This document shows, in pieces, positions 43,570 to 53,313 of a stretch of 64,000 bases of DNA (its first letter is position 1; the number at the start of each line of letters is the position of its first letter). The stretch covers positions 1-64,000 of the forward strand of contig NZ_JAIWKS010000008.1 in NCBI RefSeq assembly GCF_021271205.1, read 5' to 3'. The notes under the pieces were generated by a model. That model was given only the letters and a program-made list of their open reading frames with translations, did not search any database and had not been told where the DNA came from. This DNA is from Pseudomonas uvaldensis (GTDB lineage Bacteria; Pseudomonadota; Gammaproteobacteria; Pseudomonadales; Pseudomonadaceae). A program made the position numbers and the translations under genes.

Positions 43570-44478
43570 GTGATCACTTCCCGCCTTCGCACCCTGCGCG
43601 ACCATATCCGTTGGGCCGTCAGCCGTTTTCATGGGGAGGATCTGTTTTTCGGCCATGGCACCGACAACGCTTGGGATGAAGCCCGGCAACTGGTGTTGGG
43701 CGCGCTGCATCTGCCTTGGGAAATCTCTGACAGCTACCTGGACTGCCGGCTCGAAGACGATGAGCTGGTCCATGTACAGCGTCTGTTGCATCGACGTATC
43801 GCCGACCGCATCCCGACGGCTTATCTGCTGGGGGAGGCCTGGTTCTGCGGGATGTCTTTCATTGTCGACGAGCGCGTGCTCATTCCGCGCTCGCCCATCG
43901 GTGAGCTGATCGAGAAACGCTTCGAACCCTGGTTGGCCCGGGAGCCTGCGAGAATTCTCGACCTTTGCACCGGATCGGGCTGCATCGGCATCGCCTGTGC
44001 CTATGAGTTCCCGGAGGCCGAGGTGGTGCTGGCCGACTTGTCGTTCGAAGCGTTGGAAGTCGCCAACCAGAACATCGAGCGTCACGGCGTCGACGAGCGT
44101 GTGTTTACCGTGCAAGGCGATGGTTTCGACGGCCTGCCGGGGCAGAGTTTCGACCTCATCGTGTCGAATCCGCCCTACGTCGATGCGGAAGATTTCGCCG
44201 ACATGCCCCAGGAATACCAGCACGAACCGGCGCTGGGGCTGGCCTGTGGTGACGACGGTTTGAACCTGGTCCGCCGGATGCTGGCCGAGGCGGCCGATCA
44301 TTTGACCGAGAAGGGGTTGTTGATCGTCGAAGTGGGCAACAGCCAGGTTCACGTCGAAGCGCTGTATCCGGAAGTCGATTTCGCCTGGCTGGAGTTCGAG
44401 CGCGGCGGCCATGGCGTGTTCATGCTCAGCGCCGAGCAATGCCGTCAGCATCAGGCGTTGTTTGCTTCGCGGGTTTGA
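43570..44478 (+). CDS. prmB: Ribosomal protein L3 glutamine methyltransferase
   Basis: A 302-residue SAM-dependent methyltransferase. The N-terminal helical domain is followed by motif [14 protein letters not shown] (~137-149) and the NPPYVD catalytic motif (~198), which binds the Gln amide. PrmB methylates Gln150 of L3. PrmC is excluded by length and by the aroC neighbourhood. Starts at GTG 43570 with GGAG nine bases upstream. Confidence 0.93.
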   Translation: MITSRLRTLRDHIRWAVSRFHGEDLFFGHGTDNAWDEARQLVLGALHLPWEISDSYLDCRLEDDELVHVQRLLHRRIADRIPTAYLLGEAWFCGMSFIVDERVLIPRSPIGELIEKRFEPWLAREPARILDLCTGSGCIGIACAYEFPEAEVVLADLSFEALEVANQNIERHGVDERVFTVQGDGFDGLPGQSFDLIVSNPPYVDAEDFADMPQEYQHEPALGLACGDDGLNLVRRMLAEAADHLTEKGLLIVEVGNSQVHVEALYPEVDFAWLEFERGGHGVFMLSAEQCRQHQALFASRV

Positions 44479-44535
44479 TCCACAGTTTTTTCGCTGGGGG
44501 ATTTATCCCGAAGCGTACTGGCGGAACACAATACC

Positions 44536-44638
44536 TGTGGGAGCAAGGCTTGCCCGCGATGAAGACAACGTGGTTTTCTTGAAACCGAGTCGCTCGTATC
44601 GCGAGCAAGCTTTGCTCCCACCAGGCTCGCTCCCACAA
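44536..44638. repeat. REP pair after prmB
   Basis: TGTGGGAGCAAGGCTTGCCC (44536-44555) and a less exact inverse within 44598-44621 and 44625-44638 (GCTCGCTCCCACA) form a degenerate REP cluster between convergent genes, probably serving as a transcription boundary. Confidence 0.75.
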
Positions 44639-44658
44639 GGTTATCTCGCTGCGGGCTC

Positions 44659-45447
44659 TTAGTGCCGCGTCGCAATCCAGATCAACAGCCCCGCCTGGAA
44701 CATGGCAAAAGCCACCAGACAGGTAATGGTGAAACGCAGGCCGGCGTCTTCGCGCTTGAACTTGGAAACCCGTTCTTCCTGCTTCTGCAGTTTGACTTCC
44801 TGTTCCGCCAGGTTCTGCTCGGCTTGTTGCAGCATCTGCGCGGCTTCGAGAATCTCCACGAACTGAACCTTCTCGGTGTTCCAATCCCCCACCAGGTCAC
44901 CGACCTGGACTTGCTTGACGCTGCCCTTGAGATGCTGGGCGTCGGCGTAGACCACCGCGAAGCCATGGGCCTTCAGGAAGTGATCGCGGCGCAGGCGGGT
45001 GTCTTCGTTCAGGGCGTCCTTGTTATTCAGGTCGGTGCCTTCCACCCGATAGCCCGACCAGCGTTTCTTGGCCCAGGTGATGGCCTGGGCGGCGAGGAAG
45101 CGGCCAAGGCCGCGATTCAACGGCTCGACTTGCAGGCTGTCCGGAGAAAAATGCAGGCGTTTCTCGACATGGTCGGCCCAGACGTCCAGATGATTCTGTT
45201 CCTTGCGCACCCGCTGGCCTGGCAACTGAACGCTCATGCGCAGCAAACTGCGCTCCTTGCTGTGGCGCTCGGCATAGTTGAATTCGACGAACCGCAGCGG
45301 CCGCGCACCCGTGGCACGGTCGGTCTTGAGCGGGGCCAGCCGGAGCATCTTATGGTGCTCGGCCTGCACGTCCGCCCAAGGCAACTCCGCCGCTGCTGGG
45401 GCGGGCGTCTCGGCGGTGGTGTCGGGTGTAGCTTCAGTGTCAGTCAT
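44659..45447 (-). CDS. Uncharacterised protein with GNAT-like core, coiled coil and C-terminal membrane helix
   Basis: A 262-residue protein. Residues ~1-30 are Thr/Pro/Ala-rich. The middle contains [18 protein letters not shown] and [19 protein letters not shown], which look like helices and a strand of an acetyltransferase (GNAT) fold. Residues ~195-235 are a coiled coil ([20 protein letters not shown]), and the last ~22 residues are one membrane helix ([19 protein letters not shown]), so the globular part faces the cytosol from a tail anchor. No named family recalled. Lies between prmB and the hydrolase gene. Confidence 0.65.
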   Translation of the reverse strand: MTDTEATPDTTAETPAPAAAELPWADVQAEHHKMLRLAPLKTDRATGARPLRFVEFNYAERHSKERSLLRMSVQLPGQRVRKEQNHLDVWADHVEKRLHFSPDSLQVEPLNRGLGRFLAAQAITWAKKRWSGYRVEGTDLNNKDALNEDTRLRRDHFLKAHGFAVVYADAQHLKGSVKQVQVGDLVGDWNTEKVQFVEILEAAQMLQQAEQNLAEQEVKLQKQEERVSKFKREDAGLRFTITCLVAFAMFQAGLLIWIATRH

Positions 45448-45544
45448 AACGGCGAAATCCTGTCCAGGCCGGCTTGTCGACAGTCAATGCGCTGTCCGAC
45501 ACCGGTTTATCGGCCGCTCTTGGCAGGACTTCAGTGCCCACCGC

Positions 45545-46498
45545 TCAACGGGGCGCGATTGAGTCGATAAAACCCACGATCCGGGTGCCCAGCTCGGCCG
45601 CGAGGGGCAGGTTGGGGTCTTTGTAGGAGTCCAGTTGCCGTTTCACGTCGTTGGGCACGATGCGCATCACGTGGTTCATGCCTTCGATCAGCGCCAGTTC
45701 GGCGTCGGGCCTGGCGGCCTTCAATTGCCTGGCGTCTTCGACGCCGACCTGGATGTCATGGCTGCCCTGGATGATCAGCGCCGGTACTTTAAGCGCGGCG
45801 AAAGCTCCGGCGGGGTCCTGGCGAAACAGCGAGATCAGGTAGGGCTGGACGCTGGGGCGAAAAATGAATTGCAACTGCGCCGGCACGTTCCCGTCCGGAC
45901 GGCCCGCCTTGAGGCTGTCGAGCAGTTCGTTACTGCGCAGCATCAAGGGTGGCGGCAGGCGCTGGCTCAGTTGTTGGCGCAGCACCTGATCGATCGGCCG
46001 AGCGCTGCCGGACAGCGAAATCACCGCCGCCGCATGGGCCTGGGGCGCGGCGAGGCTGGCAATCAGCGCGCCTTCGCTGTGGCCCAGCAGAATCAACGGG
46101 CCCATCCGCGGATCGCTGGCGAGTTTACGGCTCCAGGCCACGGCATCGGCCACGTAGGCTTCGACGCTCAAGTTGCGTTCGTCCGGCGTTGCGGCAAGGC
46201 TGGCGGCCACGCCGCGTTTGTCGTAACGCACGCTGGCGATGTTGTGCCTGGCCAGTACCCAGGCCAGGCGCTTGAGACTGTCGTTGCGACCGCCCTCGGG
46301 GTTGTTTCCGTCACGATCCGTAGGACCCGACCCGGAAATGATCAGGACAACCGGCACCGGCGTGTCGGACTTGGGCAACAACAACGAGCCGAACAGCTCA
46401 CCGTTGCCCGTGTCGAGGCTGATGGGACGTTGTAATACCACGGCCTGGGCCAGGCCGGAAAAGAGGGTAAGGCACACGACAAGCAGCTTTAACATCAT
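45545..46498 (-). CDS. Exported alpha/beta hydrolase
   Basis: A 317-residue alpha/beta hydrolase with a signal peptide (LKLLVVCLTLFSGLAQA). The oxyanion region is IISGSGPTDRDG, the nucleophile elbow GHSEG (~140), the acid QGSHDIQ and the catalytic His in GMNHVM. It is therefore a likely periplasmic esterase or peptidase of the COG1073 type. The ATG at 46498 begins MMLKL; continuing the frame upstream would run antisense through aroC and is rejected. Divergent from aroC. Confidence 0.88.
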   Translation of the reverse strand: MMLKLLVVCLTLFSGLAQAVVLQRPISLDTGNGELFGSLLLPKSDTPVPVVLIISGSGPTDRDGNNPEGGRNDSLKRLAWVLARHNIASVRYDKRGVAASLAATPDERNLSVEAYVADAVAWSRKLASDPRMGPLILLGHSEGALIASLAAPQAHAAAVISLSGSARPIDQVLRQQLSQRLPPPLMLRSNELLDSLKAGRPDGNVPAQLQFIFRPSVQPYLISLFRQDPAGAFAALKVPALIIQGSHDIQVGVEDARQLKAARPDAELALIEGMNHVMRIVPNDVKRQLDSYKDPNLPLAAELGTRIVGFIDSIAPR

Positions 46499-46624
46499 CA
46501 AGCCATCAGTTGCGAAGGTGCCGGTTGGACTGGCGGCCACCGATAAGGTTCGAGGATGAACTAAGCCGGGAGCCTGCGTATACTGGCGGCCATTACGAAT
46601 CGGCGATTTTTCGGAGCTCCCTGC

Positions 46625-47716
46625 ATGTCCGGCAATACCTACGGCAAGCTGTTCACTGTCACCACCGCGGGCGAAAGCCATGGCCCGGCGTTGGTCGCCA
46701 TTGTCGACGGCTGCCCGCCGGGCCTGGAGATTTCCCTGGAGGACCTGCAGCGTGACCTGGACCGCCGCAAGCCCGGCACCAGCCGCCACACCACCCAGCG
46801 CCAGGAAGCCGACGAAGTCGAAATCCTGTCCGGTGTGTTCGAAGGCCGTACCACTGGCTGTGCTATCGGCCTGCTGATCCGCAACACCGACCAGAAGTCC
46901 AAGGACTACTCGGCCATCAAGGACCTGTTCCGGCCGGCCCACGCCGACTACACCTACCACCACAAGTACGGTGAGCGCGACTACCGTGGCGGTGGCCGCA
47001 GTTCGGCCCGGGAAACCGCCATGCGTGTGGCGGCCGGAGCGATTGCCAAGAAGTACCTGGCCAGCCAGGGCATCGTGATTCGCGGCTACATGAGCCAGCT
47101 TGGCCCCATCGAAATTCCGTTCAAGACTTGGGATTCGGTAGAGCAGAACGCCTTTTTCTGTCCCGATCCGGACAAAGTGCCGGAGCTCGAGGCCTACATG
47201 GACCAGTTGCGCCGGGACCAGGATTCGGTCGGCGCGAAGATTACCGTCGTGGCCGAGGGCGTGATGCCGGGGCTCGGCGAGCCGATCTTCGACCGCCTCG
47301 ACGCCGAACTGGCCCACGCGCTGATGAGCATCAACGCGGTGAAAGGCGTGGAAATCGGCGCCGGTTTTGCCTGTGTTTCCCAGCGCGGGACCGAGCACCG
47401 TGACGAACTGACCCCCGAAGGTTTCCTGAGCAACAACGCCGGTGGCATTCTCGGCGGAATCTCCTCGGGTCAGCCGATCGTGGCGCACCTGGCCCTCAAG
47501 CCCACGTCCAGCATCACCACACCGGGTCGTTCCATCGACATCCACGGCAACCCAGTGGAAGTCATCACCAAAGGCCGCCACGACCCGTGCGTCGGCATCC
47601 GCGCCACGCCGATTGCCGAGGCGATGATGGCGATCGTGCTGATGGATCACCTGTTGCGCCACCGTGGCCAGAACGCCGATGTGCGGGTCACCACCCCGGC
47701 GCTGGGTCAGCTTTGA
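46625..47716 (+). CDS. aroC: Chorismate synthase
   Basis: A 363-residue enzyme with the family marks [18 protein letters not shown] at the N-terminus, [14 protein letters not shown] (~101) and [18 protein letters not shown] (~121-138). It makes chorismate from EPSP with reduced FMN, the final shared step of aromatic synthesis. Normal length. Downstream transporter begins 35 bases later, so the two may share a transcript. Confidence 0.98.
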   Translation: MSGNTYGKLFTVTTAGESHGPALVAIVDGCPPGLEISLEDLQRDLDRRKPGTSRHTTQRQEADEVEILSGVFEGRTTGCAIGLLIRNTDQKSKDYSAIKDLFRPAHADYTYHHKYGERDYRGGGRSSARETAMRVAAGAIAKKYLASQGIVIRGYMSQLGPIEIPFKTWDSVEQNAFFCPDPDKVPELEAYMDQLRRDQDSVGAKITVVAEGVMPGLGEPIFDRLDAELAHALMSINAVKGVEIGAGFACVSQRGTEHRDELTPEGFLSNNAGGILGGISSGQPIVAHLALKPTSSITTPGRSIDIHGNPVEVITKGRHDPCVGIRATPIAEAMMAIVLMDHLLRHRGQNADVRVTTPALGQL

Positions 47717-47750
47717 TGGCTGACTGGCCGAGCGCCGTGGCCTGACGGGC

Positions 47751-48896
47751 ATGGCGGCACTGCCGTACTGGCGGCTCTCCAGTTTCTACCTGTTCTATTT
47801 CGCGTTGCTCGGATCGACGGCGCCGTTCCTGGCGCTGTATTTCGATCACCTGGGGTTTAATGCGGCGCGCATCGGCGAGCTGGTGGCGATCCCCATGCTG
47901 ATGCGTTGCGTGGCGCCGAACATCTGGGGTTGGCTGGGGGATTACACCGGCCAGCGCCTGGCGATCGTGCGTTTTGGTGCGATCTGTACGCTGCTGACTT
48001 TTTCGCTGATCTTCATCGATAAGAGCTACGCCTGGCTGGCCATGGTCATGGCATTGCATGCTTTCTTCTGGCATGCCGTGCTACCGCAGTTCGAAGTCAT
48101 CACCCTGGCTCATTTGAGTGGGCAAGCGTCGCGCTACAGCCAGATTCGCCTGTGGGGCTCCATCGGCTTCATCATCACAGTGGTCGCGCTTGGGCGGTTG
48201 TTCGAATGGCTGAGCCTGGACATCTACCCGGTGGCGCTGGTGCTGATCATGAGCGGTATTGTGCTCGCCAGTTTCTGGGTGCCCAACGCCCAGCCGATGC
48301 AAGGGCCGCGCGTGGCAGGAGATGGCTTTTTGCGCCAGCTGTGCAACCCGGGCGTGCTCGCGTTTTATGTCTGTGTCGGCCTGATGCAGGTGAGCCATGG
48401 ACCGTACTACACCTTCCTGACCTTGCACTTGGAACACTTGGGCTACAGCCGGGGCTTGATCGGTGTGCTCTGGGCCGTTGGCGTGGTGGCTGAAGTCCTG
48501 ATATTCCTGTTGATGAGCCGGATCCTGGCGCGATTTTCCGTGCGCCGGGTGCTGTTGGCGAGCTTCCTGCTGGCGGCATTGCGCTGGTTGCTGCTGGGGT
48601 CTTTGGCCGAATTCCTCTGGGTGCTGCTGTTTGCCCAGGTTCTGCACGCCGCTACCTTCGGCAGCTTCCACGCCGCCGCCATTCATTTCGTGCAACGTAG
48701 TTTCGGCCCACGCCAGCAAGGTCAGGGCCAGGCGTTGTACGCGGCGCTGGCCGGAACGGGCGGGGCGTTGGGCGCGTTGTATTCCGGCTACAGCTGGACC
48801 GCCCTGGGTGCCGGTTGGACATTCAACATCGCCAGCCTCGCGGCCTTTGCGGCAGCCGTTCTCATTGCCGTACGCATGCAAGAAGACAGGCCATGA
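47751..48896 (+). CDS. MFS transporter, HcaT/nucleoside-symporter type
   Basis: A 381-residue 12-helix transporter starting MAALPYWRLSSFYLFYFALLG, with LGDYTGQRLAIVRFG as the loop 2-3 motif. This matches the 3-phenylpropionate (HcaT)/nucleoside symporter branch. The substrate is not determined. It follows aroC as in PAO1 (from memory), and precedes an acireductone dioxygenase gene by 34 bases. Confidence 0.88.
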   Translation: MAALPYWRLSSFYLFYFALLGSTAPFLALYFDHLGFNAARIGELVAIPMLMRCVAPNIWGWLGDYTGQRLAIVRFGAICTLLTFSLIFIDKSYAWLAMVMALHAFFWHAVLPQFEVITLAHLSGQASRYSQIRLWGSIGFIITVVALGRLFEWLSLDIYPVALVLIMSGIVLASFWVPNAQPMQGPRVAGDGFLRQLCNPGVLAFYVCVGLMQVSHGPYYTFLTLHLEHLGYSRGLIGVLWAVGVVAEVLIFLLMSRILARFSVRRVLLASFLLAALRWLLLGSLAEFLWVLLFAQVLHAATFGSFHAAAIHFVQRSFGPRQQGQGQALYAALAGTGGALGALYSGYSWTALGAGWTFNIASLAAFAAAVLIAVRMQEDRP

Positions 48897-48930
48897 GCCT
48901 TCGAACCGTTAATTTGCTGGAGCCATTGTC

Positions 48931-49476
48931 ATGAGCAGCCTGTCCGTTTATCACGTCTCAAGTCCTGAGATCCCGAACAAGGTGTTGACGCATTTCGAGG
49001 ACATCGTCGCGACCCTGGGTGAAAAAGGCATTCGCTTCGATCGCTGGCAACCCACGACGAAACTCGAGGTCGGTGCCAGCCAGACTGAGGTCATCGCGGG
49101 CTACCAGGTCCAGATCGACGCATTCAAGGCCGAGCGCGGCGATGTCTCGGTGGATCTGATCAGCCTCGACAGTGACTACCCGCAAAAAGCCGAACTGCGC
49201 GCCAGATGTCTGAAGGAGCATCGCTATGCCGGGGAAGAGACGCGGTTCTTTGTCTCGGGGCGTGGCTTGTTCAGCCTGCACCTGGGGGACTACGTGTACG
49301 CGGTCCTGTGTGAAAAGAACGACCTGATCACCCTGCCGGCCGGTACACCACACTGGTTCGACGCGGGCGAACACCCGCACTTCGTGGCGATTCGCCTGCG
49401 CGGGGATTCCAGGGGGTGGGAAGAGACGTTCACCGGCGATGAAATCGCCAGCCAGTTCCCGAATTTAGAAGACTAA
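48931..49476 (+). CDS. mtnD: Acireductone dioxygenase homologue missing one metal ligand
   Basis: A 181-residue cupin closely following the ARD family: SSPEIPNKVLTH at the start, then RFFVSGRGLF, VLCEKNDLITLPAGTPHWFD and the C-terminal DEIASQFPNLED. Active ARD binds Fe or Ni through H-x-H-x3-E plus a late His. Here the motif reads EHRYAGEE: the first His and the Glu remain, but the second His is Tyr (CAT to TAT would suffice). The late His in PHWFD is kept. mtnB and mtnC, usually adjacent in Pseudomonas, are absent. It may be impaired or have changed function. Confidence 0.85.
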   Translation: MSSLSVYHVSSPEIPNKVLTHFEDIVATLGEKGIRFDRWQPTTKLEVGASQTEVIAGYQVQIDAFKAERGDVSVDLISLDSDYPQKAELRARCLKEHRYAGEETRFFVSGRGLFSLHLGDYVYAVLCEKNDLITLPAGTPHWFDAGEHPHFVAIRLRGDSRGWEETFTGDEIASQFPNLED

Positions 49477-49483
49477 AACCTGT

Positions 49484-49505
49484 GAGAGCGAGCAGGCTCG
49501 CTCCC
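49484..49505 (+). terminator. Small hairpin after mtnD
   Basis: GAGCGAGC-AG-GCTCGCTC (49486-49503) forms an 8-bp stem with flanking GTGA/TCCCAC, a shortened REP-like unit between mtnD and the convergent DUF3509 gene. Confidence 0.55.
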
Positions 49506-49528
49506 ACCGGTCACTGTTTCCGATCTGT

Positions 49529-49807
49529 TCACGCGCTGTGGTAGGTCGGCAACGCGAAGCGATGCTGACTCTGCAACAGGGTGATCTGTGGCAGCTCGCT
49601 GGCCTGTTCGGCCAGGTCACGACGGATTGCGCTGATGGCCCAGGACAACTGGTCCCCGGCGTGCAACTGAGCGTAGGAAATCGTGCGTTTGAACAGTTTG
49701 CCTTCGCTGTTGCGCAGGGTCAGCAGAATGCCGCCATCCGGGCGTGCCTGTGTGGTGACTTCATAGTTGGAAAACAGGGATGCAAATTTTTCTTGAATCA
49801 TATTCAT
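49529..49807 (-). CDS. DUF3509 family protein
   Basis: A 92-residue cytosolic protein with the Pseudomonas DUF3509 pattern: SLFSNYEVTTQARPDGGILLTL, then KRTISYAQL and AISAIRRDLA. The ATG at 49807 has GGAGC seven bases upstream. Members of this family have no established function and are often stress or growth-phase regulated (general impression). Confidence 0.8.
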   Translation of the reverse strand: MNMIQEKFASLFSNYEVTTQARPDGGILLTLRNSEGKLFKRTISYAQLHAGDQLSWAISAIRRDLAEQASELPQITLLQSQHRFALPTYHSA

Positions 49808-50157
49808 GTGACTGCTCCATGGTGTGGCAAACCGTGGAGAAGCTGTTGCAGCGTCTGTGCCATCCTGTGGCTGGCTTTAAAACTCTTTAAAAACAATAGG
49901 TTATAAAACTTCCCATTTTTCGCTTTCGTGCATCTTGCATGAATGGCCATCGTGCATCCTGCATTTTGCGTGGTCTCGCAATTATTTTTGGAACCAAATG
50001 AGCCTCCGGCGCTCACGCTTCGCCTGCGCCGAGCAATGGATACAAAACATTGCAAAAACCGCATGTACAGCGCCGGAATCCCTGGCGTACTTTCGAGCGC
50101 AAATCACTTCAATCCGATGCCAAGAACCGAGGCCCGCGAGGTCGAACGGGGAGTTTC
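49808..50157. promoter_or_regulatory. Divergent spacer with tandem direct repeats
   Basis: No supported gene in 350 bases. TCGTGCATCTTGCAT (49926-49940) and TCGTGCATCCTGCAT (49950-49964) are direct repeats with 24-base periodicity, 14 of 15 identical, about 200 bases before the acyl-CoA synthetase gene. The AT-rich stretch 49875-49915 could hold the DUF3509 promoter. Confidence 0.45.
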
Positions 50158-51984
50158 ATGAGTCGTACACCCAGCGACGCCATTACCTGGGGCATGATGC
50201 TGCGCAAGCTGCCCACCCTTGCCAGGGCCATTCCCCGGATCGTCAAGGGCCTGAAGCTTGCCAACGTGCGGGATCCGGCCCAGCCGTGTGGCCTGGGGTG
50301 GTGTTTCGAACAAGCCGCGCAACGCAATCCCCAGGGGCCGGCATTGTTGTGGGGTGACCTGTCCCTGAGCTATACGCAGGTCAACGAGCAGGCCAATCGC
50401 ATGGCCCACTACTTCTTGGCGCAGGGGATCGGCAAGGGTGATTGCGTTGCTGTTTTCCTGGAAAACCGTCCGCAACTGCTGGTGACGGTGCTGGCCGTGG
50501 CGAAGGTCGGCGCCGTCAGTGCCATGGTCAATACCTCGCAGACGGGGGATGCATTGGTGCACAGCCTGGCGCTGGTCGCGCCAGTCGCGGTGGTGGTGGG
50601 GGACGAGCGCGTCCCGGCCTACAACGACGTGCGAAGCCGAACCGCACTGTCGAGCGCTCGCACCTGGTGGGTCGCGGATGAACAAAACACAGGAATTCCC
50701 GAGGGATTCGTCGACCTGATGGGCAACAGCCAGGGCTATCCGGGCGACAACCCGTCCAGCAGCCGCCAAGTGTTTTTCAACGATCCCTGTTTTTACCTCT
50801 ACACCTCGGGCACCACCGGGTTGCCCAAGGCCGGCGTGTTCCGCCATGGTCGCTGGATGCGCACCTCCACCAGTTTTGGCTTGATCGCCCTGGACATGCA
50901 GCCGCACGACATTCTCTATTGCACCTTGCCGCTGTACCACGCCACAGGCCTGTGTGTCTGTTGGGGAGCGGCGATTTGCGGCGCCTCGGGGTTCGCCATC
51001 CGGCGCAAGTTCAGCGCCAGTCAGTTCTGGAGCGATGTACGCCACTATCGGGCGACCACCCTGGGGTATGTCGGTGAGTTGTGTCGCTATCTGGTGGATC
51101 AGCCCGCCAGTGTCGAAGACCGTCGGCATGAAGTCAGCAAGATGATTGGCAACGGCCTGCGTCCAGGCGCTTGGTCGGCCTTCAAGACGCGTTTCGGCAT
51201 TGAGCATATCTGCGAGTTGTATGCCGCCAGCGATGGCAACATCGGTTTTACCAACGTACTGAATTTCGACAATACCGTCGGTTTTTCCCTGATGGGTTGG
51301 GAACTGGTGCGTTACGATCACGACAGCGGGACGCCGTTGCGCAACCTGCAAGGGCGCATGCAAAAGGTGCCCAAGGGGCAACCGGGCCTTTTGCTGGCGA
51401 GGATCGACGACAAGGCGCCCCTGGACGGCTATACCGATCCGGCCAAGACCGAGAAAACCGTCTACCGGGACGTCTTCGTGCCCGGCGACCGTTATTTCAA
51501 CACCGGTGACCTGCTGCGCAATATCGGATTTGGGCATGGACAGTTCGTCGACCGCCTGGGCGACACGTTCCGTTGGAAAGGTGAAAACGTCTCCACCACG
51601 GAAGTCGAGAATGTCCTGCTGCAGCATCCGCAGGTAGCCGAGGCTGTGGCCTACGGTGTGGAAATCTCCGGCACCAACGGGCGCGCCGGCATGGCGGCGA
51701 TCACCCCGGCCGAATCCCTGGCGACCCTGGATTTCAGCGAGTTGCTCCAGTTCCTGCAAGGTCGATTGCCACCCTATGCGGTACCGCTGTTCCTGCGCAT
51801 CAAAGTGAAGATGGACACCACTGGCACCTTCAAGTACCAGAAGACTCGCCTGCGCAGCGAAGCGTTCGACCCTTGCGTCACGGGCGAGGAGCCGGTCTAT
51901 GCCTGGTTGCCCGGCACCGGAACCTACGTGCGTGTCGACCGGCAGTTGGCGACGCAGATCCAGGGTGGGCAATACCGCTATTGA
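50158..51984 (+). CDS. Long-chain fatty acyl-CoA synthetase (FATP/FadD6-like)
   Basis: A 608-residue AMP-forming ligase. The ATP motif YLYTSGTTGLPKAG lies near residue 215, a second motif ELYAASDGNIGF near 360, and DRLGDTFRWKGENVSTTEVE near 465, which is the FATP/very-long-chain acyl-CoA synthetase signature. It activates fatty acids to acyl-CoA, possibly at the membrane. The ATG at 50158 has GGGGAG five bases upstream; earlier in-frame codons lack a ribosome site. Confidence 0.93.
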   Translation: MSRTPSDAITWGMMLRKLPTLARAIPRIVKGLKLANVRDPAQPCGLGWCFEQAAQRNPQGPALLWGDLSLSYTQVNEQANRMAHYFLAQGIGKGDCVAVFLENRPQLLVTVLAVAKVGAVSAMVNTSQTGDALVHSLALVAPVAVVVGDERVPAYNDVRSRTALSSARTWWVADEQNTGIPEGFVDLMGNSQGYPGDNPSSSRQVFFNDPCFYLYTSGTTGLPKAGVFRHGRWMRTSTSFGLIALDMQPHDILYCTLPLYHATGLCVCWGAAICGASGFAIRRKFSASQFWSDVRHYRATTLGYVGELCRYLVDQPASVEDRRHEVSKMIGNGLRPGAWSAFKTRFGIEHICELYAASDGNIGFTNVLNFDNTVGFSLMGWELVRYDHDSGTPLRNLQGRMQKVPKGQPGLLLARIDDKAPLDGYTDPAKTEKTVYRDVFVPGDRYFNTGDLLRNIGFGHGQFVDRLGDTFRWKGENVSTTEVENVLLQHPQVAEAVAYGVEISGTNGRAGMAAITPAESLATLDFSELLQFLQGRLPPYAVPLFLRIKVKMDTTGTFKYQKTRLRSEAFDPCVTGEEPVYAWLPGTGTYVRVDRQLATQIQGGQYRY

Positions 51985-52079
51985 TTCTGGCTATGGCCAG
52001 TACAAGGAAAAAGAGGATGACAGGGCATGAGTCCCCCCGGAAACTAGCGGCTTTGCAAAGACCTGAATGGAGTGTTCTC

Positions 52080-52598
52080 ATGCCCGATACAAGCCGCCAG
52101 ATGACCCCGGAAGAGGCTGCGGAATTTGCCGAGCAGGTATTCAACGTGGCACGCCAGGGCGACGCCGCCATGATGGCCGCGTTGTTGAGCAAAGGCCTGC
52201 CGCCCAACCTGCGCAACCACAAGGGCGATACCTTGTTGATGCTGGCCGCTTATCACGGGCACGTGGATACGGTGAAAGTGTTGCTGGAGCACAAGGCCGA
52301 TCCGGAAATACGCAACGACAATGGCCAGAGCCCGATTGCCGGCGCGGCCTTCAAGGGCGATCTGGCTGTTGTCACGGCATTGGTGGAGGGCGGCGCCCAG
52401 GTGGAAGGCGCTTCCTTCGATGGTCGAACGGCGTTGATGATGGCGGCGATGTTCAACCGGGTGCAGATCGTCGATTACTTGATCAGCAAAGGGGCGGACC
52501 CGAAAGCCAAGGACGCCAATGGTGCCTCGGCCCTCGATGCGGCCCGGACCATGGGTGCGGTGGATACCACGGCGCAGTTGGAAAAGCTGATCGGCTGA
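52080..52598 (+). CDS. Ankyrin-repeat protein
   Basis: A 172-residue protein made almost wholly of ankyrin repeats, visible as KGDTLLMLAAYHGHVDTVKVLLEHKADP, NGQSPIAGAAFKGDLAVVTALVEGGAQ, DGRTALMMAAMFNRVQIVDYLISKGADP and a final partial repeat. No signal peptide. Start ATG 52080 with GGAG eight bases upstream. Such small ankyrin proteins are adaptor or immunity-like proteins; partner unknown. It follows the acyl-CoA synthetase gene by ~95 bases. Confidence 0.9.
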   Translation: MPDTSRQMTPEEAAEFAEQVFNVARQGDAAMMAALLSKGLPPNLRNHKGDTLLMLAAYHGHVDTVKVLLEHKADPEIRNDNGQSPIAGAAFKGDLAVVTALVEGGAQVEGASFDGRTALMMAAMFNRVQIVDYLISKGADPKAKDANGASALDAARTMGAVDTTAQLEKLIG

Positions 52599-52621
52599 AC
52601 CGCCATCGTTCTTTTGGCATC

Positions 52622-52652
52622 GGTTGTGGGAGCCAGCTTTGCCCCCACAACC
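52622..52652 (+). terminator. Hairpin after the ankyrin gene
   Basis: GGTTGTGGG and CCCACAACC close a stem around AGCCAGCTTTGCC, a REP-like single unit that probably ends the ankyrin transcript. Confidence 0.6.
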
Positions 52653-52712
52653 TGATCCCCTCGCGAATGGGGTATCCTGCGCGGCTTAACTCTCATCGCC
52701 ACAGGATTCACC

Positions 52713-53243
52713 ATGAAAGCCGGACTCGTCGAACTCATCAGCAAAATCAGCTCCGGTTGCCTGGGCGATGCCGACATCGAGAGGATTGCGGACGAAGCGG
52801 CCCAGGCTTATGCCGATCCGGTCGCATTTCTGGCAGCCAATCCGGATATCAATTATGACGACACCTTTCCGATTCCATTGGGCGAGTGGGTCGTGGTGGG
52901 CAGCCTGCCGGACACTGTGCTGTTCCAGGCCGACACCTATGTGCAATTGTTCGAACAAATCCTCGCTTCGTTCGGCCCCGGCGTGGCGTTCAACCTCAAG
53001 CCCAAGCAACTGGCAAAGACTGAGCCACTCACCGCACTCAATCGCATCCAGATCCAGATGAGCAGCCTGAACAAGGAAAACGGCGGCTACGTGCTGATGA
53101 ACTTCAGCCAGTTGCTCGACGATGAATTGCAGATGGTGTTGGTGTACGGCAACGATGTGCCGCGTGTCCTGGAACTCTGTGCCGAGGTCGGCATTGCTGC
53201 CGCGCCGGCCCTGGAAGCGCTGAAGGTCGCGGTTCACGTTTGA
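52713..53243 (+). CDS. Conserved protein of unknown function
   Basis: A 176-residue soluble protein starting MKAGLVELISKISSGCLGDADIERIADEAAQ, with no signal peptide or membrane span. It has a central GEWVVVGSLPDTVLFQADTYVQLFEQI segment and a hydrophobic helical end. No family recognised. It stands as a single unit between REP-like hairpins and a small PLDc_N gene. Confidence 0.7.
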   Translation: MKAGLVELISKISSGCLGDADIERIADEAAQAYADPVAFLAANPDINYDDTFPIPLGEWVVVGSLPDTVLFQADTYVQLFEQILASFGPGVAFNLKPKQLAKTEPLTALNRIQIQMSSLNKENGGYVLMNFSQLLDDELQMVLVYGNDVPRVLELCAEVGIAAAPALEALKVAVHV

Positions 53244-53313
53244 GCAAGAAAACGGAACCCTCGTTGGGGCGCCGCTATCCTAAGAGTGCATGCCACCATT
53301 CGGGAGCGACACC

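Noticed and set aside
46499-47752. Upstream extension of the alpha/beta hydrolase frame across aroC
   Set aside because: The signal peptide starts at 46498, and the extension is antisense to chorismate synthase.
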